A DNA stretch of 64,000 nucleotides from Mycobacterium triplex (GTDB taxonomy: Bacteria > Actinomycetota > Actinomycetes > Mycobacteriales > Mycobacteriaceae). Numbering within the stretch: position 1 is the first letter of the stretch; every line of letters starts with the position of its first letter. Of this stretch, positions 27,419 through 36,077 are shown piece after piece. The notes under the pieces are model-generated. The model was given only the letters and a program-made list of their open reading frames with translations. It had not been told where the DNA came from and did no database searches. The stretch lies in contig NZ_HG964446.1 of the NCBI RefSeq assembly GCF_000689255.1, positions 511,330 through 575,329 of the forward strand, given 5' to 3'. The translations under genes and the position numbers were made by a program.

Positions 27419-28948
27419 ATGAGCACGTCGACCCAGGTTTCCGGTAGCGCCCTAAACGGCGTGGATGCGCTGCAGCTAGGGCACATCAAGCATATTGAAC
27501 AGCTGTCTAAACTACCCCGCGGCGACTGGTCAGGTATGCATTCCATTGCTCCCGGACAAGGCGACGATTTGGGGGGTTACCGCTTTCAGCTCGCCTATGG
27601 CGCCTACGCTTTGGCACTTGCCCATCGCCACCGGCTGCCTAACGCGCCGGCGATGTTTGAGTCGACTTTCAACCGGCTGATCGAAAAGCTCCTAGAGCCC
27701 GAGGTCTGGATGTACTGGCGCGATGTTGGCCGCGGCGGAGCCCCATTCAACGCTCACCTGAGCGATCGCCTTTTCGAACAGTGGGACCCTGTCGTGCGGG
27801 ACAACATTATGTATAGCGCCTATGTGCAGTCCATGGCCGCGATGTACAACGTCTTGTTTGACGACGATCGTTATACGAAACCGGGCGCGTTGTCGTTCCG
27901 CTACTGGTCGTTTTTTTGGGGTGGCGAACCTAAATCCTTTGAGTACGACCAAAACTCGCTCACCGAGCTCTTGTACTGGAAGATGGTCGAGAACGGTTAC
28001 CTCGGTATTGCGTGCGAGCCGAACTGCATATTCCAGATCTGTAATCAGCCCGCGATAATCGGCTTCCGGATGCACGACTTAGTAACCGGCGGCAACGTCG
28101 CCGACGATGTCGTCGAAGGATACCGCCGTGCGTACGCGGACTTTGGCCGGCTCGGCGATGACGGCCACTACAACATGATGGTGCTCGAGGACTCCAAGGT
28201 CGTGATACCCAACAGGGGGAACCCTTGGGTAGACGCGTGGTGCGGTGCGCTGATGAATACATGGAACACCGAGTTCGTCCGTGAGCACTATCCCCGGCAG
28301 GTCGCCGACTTCCTCGTCGAGGAATCGGATGGAACCTTGTCGGTCAAGGTCGAGCCCGCTTCCTTCGGCGATATTGTAATCGACACGGACACAAACGATT
28401 TCGGGTGGGTAGCGGCTTGGGCATCCGAGATGGGTGACAGGCCCACACTAGAGGGCTTACTCGCCCATGCTGACCGCCACATGAAGCCGACGTGGCACGA
28501 CGGGGCCTTGCACTACCCCCGCAACGATGAGAAATTCGATCAGGATGGTCACTGGGTTCGTATGGCGCCGCTGACCGGCAATGCACTGCTCGGCTACGCG
28601 AGACTGAACGTGGAAGACGGTATGTGGGGGCTATACAACCGGCCGTGGGATCGTTCGCATTTCTCGGAGCCTCTGATCGTCGGGCGCACGGATAATGTCG
28701 ATATCACCCGCGCAGTCTTCGATCGCGAGAGTCGAGCCTTGAACTTCACCGTTGCGCGTCGGGTTGGTGAAGGAGCCGCTGACGCCTTCATCGAGATCGA
28801 TAACGTTGGTGATTTCGTTCTGGAAGAGGAAGACGGCGCGGCGGCGCCCGCGGTCGCGCGCTGCGAGGAATCCCGGCTGCGCCTCCAGGTGCCACCGACA
28901 TCGACGAACATGAGACTGAGCGTGGCGGGCTGGGAGCCCTCTTCATGA
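27419..28948 (+). CDS. Linalool dehydratase/isomerase-like protein
   Basis: From ATG 27419 (AAAGGA ribosome site) the protein has 509 residues. Its middle part matches linalool dehydratase/isomerase (LDI) of Castellaniella defragrans as I recall it: RDNIMYSAYVQSMAAMYNV aligns with the NIMY segment and GIACEPNCIFQICN with the segment holding the two active-site cysteines (LDI Cys171 and Cys180), here Cys189 and Cys198 with identical spacing. The active-site His (LDI His129) position is Tyr125. LDI interconverts linalool and geraniol and dehydrates linalool to myrcene. Unlike LDI this protein has no signal peptide and is longer, so it is probably cytoplasmic and may act on another alkenol. It is coupled to the SCO1-like gene by a 4-base overlap. 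Confidence 0.72.
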   Translation: MSTSTQVSGSALNGVDALQLGHIKHIEQLSKLPRGDWSGMHSIAPGQGDDLGGYRFQLAYGAYALALAHRHRLPNAPAMFESTFNRLIEKLLEPEVWMYWRDVGRGGAPFNAHLSDRLFEQWDPVVRDNIMYSAYVQSMAAMYNVLFDDDRYTKPGALSFRYWSFFWGGEPKSFEYDQNSLTELLYWKMVENGYLGIACEPNCIFQICNQPAIIGFRMHDLVTGGNVADDVVEGYRRAYADFGRLGDDGHYNMMVLEDSKVVIPNRGNPWVDAWCGALMNTWNTEFVREHYPRQVADFLVEESDGTLSVKVEPASFGDIVIDTDTNDFGWVAAWASEMGDRPTLEGLLAHADRHMKPTWHDGALHYPRNDEKFDQDGHWVRMAPLTGNALLGYARLNVEDGMWGLYNRPWDRSHFSEPLIVGRTDNVDITRAVFDRESRALNFTVARRVGEGAADAFIEIDNVGDFVLEEEDGAAAPAVARCEESRLRLQVPPTSTNMRLSVAGWEPSS

Positions 28949-29457
28949 AAATCCCCGGGCGTCCGAGCTTCACACTCATCGATCACGATGGCAATGAGGT
29001 TACCGAGACCAGCTACCCTGGCCGCTACTTGCTGGTCTTCTTCGGGTTTACCAACTGCGCCATGGTGTGCCCTCGCGCCCTGAGCAGGCTAACCGACGTG
29101 CTAGCCCGACTAGGAGCCGACGCGGATCGAATCCAGCCGCTCTATGTTTCGGTCGACCCGCAGCGGGACACGCCTGATGCGTTGAAACGCTTCCTGATGC
29201 GCGCCGCGCCGGCCTTCATAGGACTGACTGGGACACAGCAACAGGTGGACGCAGCCCGGTCCGCCTTCCACGTGTTCACCGAGCGTCGCGAAGATCCGTC
29301 GGCCCCCGATGGGTATGTCATGCCGCACACGGCGATCACCTACCTTGTCGGACCCGATGGCGAGTTCGTCGCCCACTTCGGCGACGCAGTAGCAGCCGAC
29401 GAGGTGTGCGCCAGAATCCGCCACATTCTGCGAGAAGCGGAGCAGCATGCTCGATAG
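28945..29457 (+). CDS. SCO1/SenC-family thioredoxin-fold protein, cytoplasmic
   Basis: The 170-residue protein has the SCO signature: Cys38 and Cys42 in FTNCAMVCPR, LYVSVDPQRDTPDALKRF, and His128 in YVMPHTAITYLVGPDG. SCO proteins bind copper or act as thiol oxidoreductases, usually membrane-anchored for cytochrome oxidase assembly. Here no signal peptide or membrane anchor is present, so a cytoplasmic thiol role is more likely. The start overlaps the LDI-like stop by 4 bases (ATGA), so both are made together; it could maintain the LDI-like cysteines in reduced form (inference). Confidence 0.8.
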   Translation: MKIPGRPSFTLIDHDGNEVTETSYPGRYLLVFFGFTNCAMVCPRALSRLTDVLARLGADADRIQPLYVSVDPQRDTPDALKRFLMRAAPAFIGLTGTQQQVDAARSAFHVFTERREDPSAPDGYVMPHTAITYLVGPDGEFVAHFGDAVAADEVCARIRHILREAEQHAR

Positions 29458-29499
29458 TGTTGGCGGCGCGCCTGCCGGCAACCGAACAATTTCTTTGAC

Positions 29500-31128
29500 A
29501 TGAGCGGACAGCTGGCGCACATGCCGGGCCCTAAGCTTCGCCCCGAGATCGCGAACGCTTGGCATCGTGCGCATATCAACGGGCTCGACCCCACCATGGA
29601 GGTCCGCGACTCAGACATCGTCGATGTTGACCACCGCAGCCGCCTGATGCGTGCCGCGGCACCGGTGTTGGACGCGATGATCGCTGAATTGAGCGACACC
29701 CACTTCTCGGTGTTGCTTGCCGACAAGAACTGCGCCATTGTTGATCGCAAATTGGGCCAGCGCGACCTCAGCCAAACGCTGGATCGGGTTCTAGCCGTAC
29801 CCGGTGTGCGCTATGTAGAGGACAACACCGGCACCAACTCGCTGGCCACCGCCTATGAGCTACACCAGCCTATCGCCGTCACCGGTGAAGAGCACTTTCT
29901 CGAATCACTCAGGGTGTTTTGCTGCTACGGCGCCCCCGTCATCGACCCGCTTACGCATAGGCTAGAAGGTGTTCTTGACGTCACCGGCCCAGCCACTGAA
30001 TATACCGCGCTACTGGGTCCATTCGTTCGCCGCGCGGCTCGGGAAATCGAGTTGCGGATGATCGAAGCCGCCCGTAGCGCCGAAAGACAGCTCTTGGCAG
30101 CCTTTCACACACACGCTCGTCGCAAACGCCACGCGATACTGGTGCTCAGCCCCACCGTGATCCTTAGCAATTCCACCGCCGCCGATCTCGTTGCCGGTGA
30201 AGATCACAGCCGGCTGCAAGCGTTAATTGACGCATCGCAGGGCACCGCCACTGTTGTTCAGCGACTGACGCTGAGTTCGGGATCAGAAGTGGTGGTCCGC
30301 GCACATCCGGTCGTGGGCACTGAAGGTGTCCTCTACGAGGTCGTCCCGTGCACGTCGTCGAAGAGCCGTCGGACTGAACGGCGCCGGACGACAAGCGCAG
30401 TCGACGCGCCCGCGCTCGTCGTCGGTGAACCAGGCGCCGGCCGGTCACGATTCGCTGTCGAACTGGCCGGACCGGACTCTCACCATTTGGATTGCGCGGA
30501 TTCGTTGAAGCGTGACACCTGGCTGCACGACTCGCTGGCGCTCTTGGAGAGAGACGCTGACCAAACGGTGATCCTCGATGACGTACACATGCTGCATCGT
30601 CGTGATGCGGCGGCGCTGACGCCTGCGGTGCGTAATACCCAGGCCCGTGTGGTCATGACTTCGTCCCCGATCAAAGAATCCGATCCTGAAATCGCCGCTC
30701 TGATGTCGGTTGCCATCGATCGCCACGAGCTGCGACCGTTACGCCAGTACGGACCAAAATTTCCCGATCTGGCTATTAGCGTGCTGCGTGAGTTGTTTGG
30801 CCCTCACTCCCTGCGGATCGCTCCCTCGACAATGCGTATGTTGATGGCCCACACATGGCCAGGCAACATCGCTGAATTGCGGGCGGTGCTGTCCGCCAGC
30901 GTGCAGGACCGCCGCGTGGGCGACATCGCGGTGAGCGACCTGCCCGAATATATTGTCGCGAACGGTTCGGGGGGGCGAAACTTGACGGTGCTCGAGGCTG
31001 CGGAACGTGACGCGATTGCCAAAGCGCTCGCCAACAATGGCGGCAACAAGTCCGCGACTGCAGCTGAACTAGGGATCGGGCGTACCACTCTGTATCAGCG
31101 TCTGCGCTTCTTCAAGCTCCCGCACTAG
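29500..31128 (+). CDS. GAF / degenerate AAA+ / Fis-type transcriptional activator
   Basis: The 542-residue protein resembles the AcoR/MimR group. Residues about 45-185 form a GAF-like sensor, 205-285 a PAS-like segment, 300-470 a shortened AAA+ domain, and 500-538 a Fis-type HTH (NNGGNKSATAAELGIGRTTL). Walker A is GEPGAGRS (309-316) and Walker B VILDDVH (357-363). The AAA+ part lacks the GAFTGA loop needed to contact sigma-54, which mycobacteria do not have, so it must act on another holoenzyme. It lies downstream of the LDI-like and SCO-like genes and overlaps the convergent acyl-CoA synthetase by 4 bases. It probably activates this cluster. Confidence 0.83.
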   Translation: MSGQLAHMPGPKLRPEIANAWHRAHINGLDPTMEVRDSDIVDVDHRSRLMRAAAPVLDAMIAELSDTHFSVLLADKNCAIVDRKLGQRDLSQTLDRVLAVPGVRYVEDNTGTNSLATAYELHQPIAVTGEEHFLESLRVFCCYGAPVIDPLTHRLEGVLDVTGPATEYTALLGPFVRRAAREIELRMIEAARSAERQLLAAFHTHARRKRHAILVLSPTVILSNSTAADLVAGEDHSRLQALIDASQGTATVVQRLTLSSGSEVVVRAHPVVGTEGVLYEVVPCTSSKSRRTERRRTTSAVDAPALVVGEPGAGRSRFAVELAGPDSHHLDCADSLKRDTWLHDSLALLERDADQTVILDDVHMLHRRDAAALTPAVRNTQARVVMTSSPIKESDPEIAALMSVAIDRHELRPLRQYGPKFPDLAISVLRELFGPHSLRIAPSTMRMLMAHTWPGNIAELRAVLSASVQDRRVGDIAVSDLPEYIVANGSGGRNLTVLEAAERDAIAKALANNGGNKSATAAELGIGRTTLYQRLRFFKLPH

Positions 31129-32708
31129 GTGCGATTGCTTAAGGCGTCAGTATCGATCTCGATGAGCTTGCGCCGCATTACCTTTCCGGTTGACGTCATC
31201 GGTAATGCATCGGTGAATATCACTGCGCGCGGTCGCTTGTAAGCCGCGAGCTTGCCGCGGCAGAAGTCAATGATGGCGTCCTCATTTAGTTCAGCGCCGC
31301 GGCGGGGCACCACGTAGGCGACGGCGATTTCGCCGCGCACGTCGTCAGGCTTGCGACCCACCGCCACCTGGGCCACGCCAGGACACGTGGCAATGACGCG
31401 CTCTAATTCGGCGGGGTAGATGTTGTATCCGGCCGTGACTATCATGTCTTTGACACGGTCGACGATGAAAAAATGGCCGGATTCGTCGGCGTATGCGACA
31501 TCGCCGGTGCGCAGCCACCCGTCGGGCATCAACACCTCTGCGGTCGCGCTGGGCTGCCCGAGGTATCCCAGCATTACCAGGGGACCACGGACCTGTAGTT
31601 CCCCGGGTTCGCCGGGGCCAAGTTCGCGCTTGCCAAGGTCCAAATCAACCACCCTCAGTTGTACCCCCGGTAGCGAAACACCAATCGACCCGGGCGCCGG
31701 AGGCGAGTATATGGCGTGCGTGGCACCAAGTCCGGCTATCTCGGTCATTCCCCACAGTTCGAGCACAGGTGCGTTGGTTCGCTGCTGCCAGGCATTTAGC
31801 ACGCTGACCGATACTGTCTGTCCTCCCACAGTCGAGCAACGCAGCGTATTTAACCTCGCATCGCGTAGCGCGGGATGCGAGAGCATCATGGAATACATGG
31901 CCGGAACACCCTCGAACATCGTTGCGTGTTCTCGGTCGATCGAGGCTATCGCCGCTCCAGCATCGAAGCGCTCCAGCAGGACGACCGTGCCGCCGGCCAG
32001 GAAGGTGCTGTTGATCGCAACATTGCCGTAGACATGGGCGCAGGGTAAGGCAGTCACCACCGTGTCGCTGGCGGTTCGGCCGTGCATGGCGGCCGTCAGC
32101 GCGCAGTTGAGCAGCACCGATCGATGAGATTGCATGGCGCCCTTGGGGTACCCGGTTGTTCCCGAGGTGTAGGCGATCGCACAAAGGTCTGTCGGGTTCG
32201 GGGTGATAGAGGGTGGCTGGGCGCCGACGGCCTCGTCGACTAATTGTGGCACTGACGTAATGTCAGGTGCGGAGCAGTCGGCAGAGGAGAACACAAAATC
32301 AATTGGTGACTCTTCGCAATCGACAGCAGACAACGCTGTGGGTAGCTGTGCTGCCCCGGCGAAGAGTGCCTTAGCCTTACAGTCGGACAGCACGTGGCGG
32401 AGCTCGTCACGTGTCAGCATGACATTGATCGGGTTGACCACGGCGCCGGCGCGGAGCGCGCCGTGGTAGCTGACGATCCACTCCCAGGTGTTTTGGCCGT
32501 ATAGCGACACGACATCACCCGAACCGATTCCTCTGCGGCCCAATGCAACCGCCAGTGCTGCGGAGGCTTCATCGAGCTGGCGGTAGGTCAGCCGAAGGCC
32601 GTTGCAAATCAGCGCGAGCTTGTCGGGGTTGCGCTGGGCGGCCAGAGGCACAATCTCACCCGGGCCAGTCGTCGAAAATTTAGCCGTTGGAGGACTTGAT
32701 TGCATCAC
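31125..32708 (-). CDS. AMP-forming acyl-CoA synthetase
   Basis: The 527-residue adenylate-forming enzyme has the P-loop-like motif YTSGTTGYPKGAM, the ELWGMTE motif, GWLRTGDVAY, YNIYPAELERVI and the C-terminal catalytic Lys in MTSTGKVMRR. It converts a carboxylic acid to its CoA thioester with ATP. It is the last gene of a minus-strand operon with an aldehyde dehydrogenase and an alcohol dehydrogenase, so its likely substrate is the acid they produce, for example a geranic-acid-like or other branched unsaturated acid. Its start overlaps the alcohol dehydrogenase stop by 29 bases. Confidence 0.88.
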   Translation of the reverse strand: MMQSSPPTAKFSTTGPGEIVPLAAQRNPDKLALICNGLRLTYRQLDEASAALAVALGRRGIGSGDVVSLYGQNTWEWIVSYHGALRAGAVVNPINVMLTRDELRHVLSDCKAKALFAGAAQLPTALSAVDCEESPIDFVFSSADCSAPDITSVPQLVDEAVGAQPPSITPNPTDLCAIAYTSGTTGYPKGAMQSHRSVLLNCALTAAMHGRTASDTVVTALPCAHVYGNVAINSTFLAGGTVVLLERFDAGAAIASIDREHATMFEGVPAMYSMMLSHPALRDARLNTLRCSTVGGQTVSVSVLNAWQQRTNAPVLELWGMTEIAGLGATHAIYSPPAPGSIGVSLPGVQLRVVDLDLGKRELGPGEPGELQVRGPLVMLGYLGQPSATAEVLMPDGWLRTGDVAYADESGHFFIVDRVKDMIVTAGYNIYPAELERVIATCPGVAQVAVGRKPDDVRGEIAVAYVVPRRGAELNEDAIIDFCRGKLAAYKRPRAVIFTDALPMTSTGKVMRRKLIEIDTDALSNRT

Positions 32709-33816
32709 GGTCTGCTGAGGGGTAGGTCAGTACGGCTTTGATGGCCTTCCCGGCGTGGAGAGCCTCGATCGCGTCATTGATCGACTCGAACGGGAAGTTG
32801 TCGACGAGCCGGTCGAACGGAAAACGCCCCGCTCGGAACAGATCCAACAATCGCGGAATGAATTGCTGGGGGATTGCGTCGCCCTCGATGACACCGATCA
32901 AGGATTTGCCGAAGAGTAGATGGCCGTGGTCGATGGTGATTTCGTTGGGCACGCCTTGGTATCCCACCGTGGCGCAAACGCCCGGCGTCTGCAGCGATTC
33001 CAGCGCGGTGCGTATCACATCACCGAATCCAATGCAGTCGACTGTGAACTGGACGCCACGCCCAGCTGTCAGTCGCCGAATCTGATCAGCCGCCGCGGTC
33101 GCGGCGGCATTGACCGTCGCTGTCGCGCCGAGTTCAGTGGCGCGCGCTAAGCGAGCGTCGTCAATGTCGACTGCAATGATGGTCTCGCAGTTGGAAACAA
33201 CGGCGCCTAACAGAGCGGACAACCCCACTGAACCCATGCCGAAGATCGCGATGGACGAACCGGCAGTGGGCTTGAGCGTGTTCAGGACAGCCCCAGCCCC
33301 GGTCTGGATACCGCAGCCTAGCGGCCCCAGCAACGCCAACGGCAGATCGTCGTCGACCTTGACGCAATTTAGTTCGGTCGCGATTATTCGTGTGGCCCAG
33401 GATGATTGGCCGAAGAAGTGACCGAGGATGCGCTTGCCTTCAAGGCTAAACGGCGAGGTGCCGTCCAGGCGCGCACCGACCAGGTTGAGGGGGATGAAGT
33501 CGCGACAATGCATGGGTAGCCCGGATCTGCAGTTGTCGCAAGACCCGCAGTGGTTGTAGGACAGCACGACGTGGTCTCCCACGGATAGTTCTGTCACGCC
33601 GGTGCCCACTTTCTCGATTATTCCGGCGCCTTCATGACCGAGCACGATCGGCAATTGCTCATCCGTGGCGGCTGCAATGACCCCAAGGTCGGTATGGCAG
33701 ATGCCGGCACTGACAAGGCGGACGACAACTTCACGCGGCCGGGGACTTTCCACGTCAATCTCGAGAAGCTCCAACGGAGTTGATGCAGCTCGCAATACCG
33801 CGGCCTGGGCCTTCAC
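32680..33816 (-). CDS. Zinc-dependent benzyl/geraniol-type alcohol dehydrogenase
   Basis: GTG 33816 overlaps the aldehyde dehydrogenase stop (GTGA) and gives 378 residues. All zinc ligands are visible: catalytic Cys40 (CHTDLG), His61-Glu62 (GHEGAG) and Cys168 (GPLGCGIQTG); structural Cys90, 93, 96, 104 (CGSCDNC...C). NAD binding is by GMGSVGLSALLGAV. KRILGHFFGQSSWATRI is typical of aryl-alcohol and geraniol dehydrogenases such as the GeoA group. It probably oxidises an allylic or benzylic alcohol to the aldehyde. The open frame upstream to 34047 is inside the neighbour and not used. Confidence 0.87.
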   Translation of the reverse strand: MKAQAAVLRAASTPLELLEIDVESPRPREVVVRLVSAGICHTDLGVIAAATDEQLPIVLGHEGAGIIEKVGTGVTELSVGDHVVLSYNHCGSCDNCRSGLPMHCRDFIPLNLVGARLDGTSPFSLEGKRILGHFFGQSSWATRIIATELNCVKVDDDLPLALLGPLGCGIQTGAGAVLNTLKPTAGSSIAIFGMGSVGLSALLGAVVSNCETIIAVDIDDARLARATELGATATVNAAATAAADQIRRLTAGRGVQFTVDCIGFGDVIRTALESLQTPGVCATVGYQGVPNEITIDHGHLLFGKSLIGVIEGDAIPQQFIPRLLDLFRAGRFPFDRLVDNFPFESINDAIEALHAGKAIKAVLTYPSADRDAIKSSNG

Positions 33817-35276
33817 GACACTGCTCCGGGTGCTTTGTTGAGGGTGATCGTCTGGTGGTTGGTGTACTCGGCGAGTCCGTATAGGGAATTCTCGGCTCCG
33901 ATCCCCGACTGCTTGTGTCCGCTGAAGACCTGATGCGGGGAATATTGGTGAACTTCGTTGAGCCACACCGTTCCCGCTTCCAATCTCCGCCCGATTCGCT
34001 GGACCGCGTCCAAATCTTGACCCCACACCGTTGCTCCGAGACCCCAAGGAGTGTTGTTGGCCCGCTGCACCACGTCGGCCTCGTCCGACCAGCGCAGTAG
34101 TGGCAGGATCGGCCCAAACGGTTCCTCGGTAACCACCCTCGAATCGTCAGGTGGGTTGTCCACCAGAGTAACTGGGACGAACCATCCCGGTGCGTCAGGG
34201 TCAATCTGGCCGCCCAGCGCGAAGGTGTACCCACGTTGACGGCAGTCCTCGAAGTACTCGGCCACCTTGCGGTACTGCGGTTCATTTTGAACTGGTCCGA
34301 GTTGTGTGTCAGGATGCGCCCCGTCGCCCACCACGACGGTGCGCGCGTACTCCACCAGTGCATCGCGCACCTCGGCATAGACACTGTCGTGGATGTAGAG
34401 CCGTTTCGCGGCGTTGCAAAACTGCGCATTGTTTTGGAAGGCGGCCCAAAACAGTTGCGGCGCTACTTTTTCTGGATTGACATCGCCCAGCACTATGGCC
34501 GGGTCGTTCCCGCCGAGTTCCAGGGTGATTCGTTTGAGGGTGCCCGCGGCCGAGCGCATCACGTGCTTGCCGGTTTCGGTGCTGCCGGTAAACGCCACTT
34601 TGGCGATTCCCTCGTGGACTGTCATCCACTGGCCCAGCCCGTCGGCGCCGGAAACCGCGCTCAGCACACCGGGCGGCAGCAAGTCCTGAACCAACTCGAC
34701 AAGCTTGAGGTCACACAACGGAGTGAACGGCGATGGTTTAACGATAATCGAATTACCGGCAACAAGGGCCGGTGCGATCTTCCACACGGCCAACAGAATG
34801 GGGAAGTTCCACGGCACGATCGCGGCGACCACCCCCAATGGGGTGTGCCTACTGATCACTCGTCGCGCACCGGTCTCCTCGACAACCTCTTCTGGCAGCG
34901 ACTGCTTGGCAGTCTCGCGGAACCACGCTACCGAGCCGTACACCTCCCATTCGGCCATTGCGCGCGGCTTTCCTTGCTCGGCGGTGAGCAAGGTCATGAA
35001 CTCTTCGGCATGGGCCTCGAGTCGGTCACCGATGGATGACACCGCGGCTTGTCTCTGGGACACATCGGTGGCCGCCCACGAGGGAAACGCTGCACGCGCT
35101 GCGGCTACTGCTGAATCGAGTTGCTCTTTTGTTGCCGACGGAACGTTGGTCAGTACTTGGCGTGTAGCTGGGTTGAAGACCGGCTCGGTGTTCGGTGACA
35201 TAGCTGGCTGGCCATCGACGGTCATCACGAAATCCGCGCCTACTGCGACGCTGACTGATGACATCTCAACATTCAC
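33813..35276 (-). CDS. Aldehyde dehydrogenase (NAD(P)+), aromatic/terpenoid type
   Basis: GTG 35276, after GAGGAG, yields a 487-residue aldehyde dehydrogenase. It has PWNFPILLAVWKIAPALVAG, the general base Glu253 (LELGGNDP), the nucleophile Cys287 (NNAQFCNAAKR) and EEPFGPILPLLRW. It oxidises an aldehyde to the acid. The product would feed the acyl-CoA synthetase of the same operon; the upstream alcohol dehydrogenase gene is translationally coupled. The frame is open further upstream (to 35417) but the ribosome site and domain start favour 35276. Confidence 0.88.
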   Translation of the reverse strand: MNVEMSSVSVAVGADFVMTVDGQPAMSPNTEPVFNPATRQVLTNVPSATKEQLDSAVAAARAAFPSWAATDVSQRQAAVSSIGDRLEAHAEEFMTLLTAEQGKPRAMAEWEVYGSVAWFRETAKQSLPEEVVEETGARRVISRHTPLGVVAAIVPWNFPILLAVWKIAPALVAGNSIIVKPSPFTPLCDLKLVELVQDLLPPGVLSAVSGADGLGQWMTVHEGIAKVAFTGSTETGKHVMRSAAGTLKRITLELGGNDPAIVLGDVNPEKVAPQLFWAAFQNNAQFCNAAKRLYIHDSVYAEVRDALVEYARTVVVGDGAHPDTQLGPVQNEPQYRKVAEYFEDCRQRGYTFALGGQIDPDAPGWFVPVTLVDNPPDDSRVVTEEPFGPILPLLRWSDEADVVQRANNTPWGLGATVWGQDLDAVQRIGRRLEAGTVWLNEVHQYSPHQVFSGHKQSGIGAENSLYGLAEYTNHQTITLNKAPGAVS

Positions 35277-35351
35277 TGTCCACTCCTCACGCCATCGGCC
35301 GCCTAGCGCTGACGGCCACCAAGATTGTGTTCGCCCCATGCCGGCGGCAAA

Positions 35352-35368
35352 TGTTCGGAACGCGAACA
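35352..35368. promoter_or_regulatory. Inverted repeat between aldehyde dehydrogenase and TetR genes
   Basis: TGTTCG-GAACG-CGAACA is an inverted repeat with 6-bp arms and a 5-base spacer, 76 bases upstream of the aldehyde dehydrogenase start and 113 bases upstream of the TetR start. It is short, so only a weak candidate for the TetR operator. Confidence 0.3.
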
Positions 35369-35480
35369 CTCGCCGACCCGCCCAACAGTGAAACTCGGCG
35401 CGGATCGTGGAGTACATCCCAGGTGGAAGGTGAATTGGGTGCTGGACTGCGCTCCAGGCACAGTTCTATTGTGTGCGGCT

Positions 35481-36077
35481 ATGGCCCGAACTGCCCACCG
35501 TGGCGCTGAGTCTCCATTGTTGTCGGCGCGGGAACGCGAGTTGCTCGAGGTGACGTTGGAGCTGTTGCAGGAGCACGGGTATGAGGGGTTGACGGTAGAC
35601 GCGGTTGCGACGCGCGCACGCGCCAGTAAGGCAACCATTTACCGGCGCTGGCCGTCGAAAGCCGAATTAGTCACGGCCGCCTTCATTGAGAGCGTTCGCC
35701 AGGTAGCGGTTGCGCCTAACACCGGCACGCTGCGCGGCGATTTACTGCACCTAGGGAAAGTGATGTGCGAGCGAGCCCCGGCGTTCGCCAGCACCGTCAG
35801 AGCGGTGGTCTTCGAGGTACCGCGCAGCCCAGCACTCAATGCTGCTATGCGGGCCCAGTTCTTCTATCCGCGCGAAGCTCTAATCCGTCATGTCCTGCGG
35901 CAGGCGGCCGACCGAGGCGAAATCGAGAAGGCTGCTATCGACAACGAGTTGTTGGACTTGCTACCGGGCTACCTATTATTCCGATTCATCATCAGCAGTC
36001 GACCACCCTCACCACGGACCGTGGAGACTCTCGTCGATCAAGTCATCATCCCAAGCCTGACTAGACCCATCCGCTAA
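35481..36077 (+). CDS. TetR-family regulator next to the alcohol/aldehyde oxidation operon
   Basis: The ATG at 35481 gives 198 residues with a TetR HTH (GLTVDAVATRARASKATIYRR, about residues 38-58, and WPSKAELVTAAF) and a C-terminal ligand domain (VPRSPALNAAMRAQFFYPRE). It is divergent from the aldehyde dehydrogenase operon across about 200 bases and probably represses it. The frame extends upstream to 35325 but those residues are not TetR-like. Confidence 0.87.
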   Translation: MARTAHRGAESPLLSARERELLEVTLELLQEHGYEGLTVDAVATRARASKATIYRRWPSKAELVTAAFIESVRQVAVAPNTGTLRGDLLHLGKVMCERAPAFASTVRAVVFEVPRSPALNAAMRAQFFYPREALIRHVLRQAADRGEIEKAAIDNELLDLLPGYLLFRFIISSRPPSPRTVETLVDQVIIPSLTRPIR

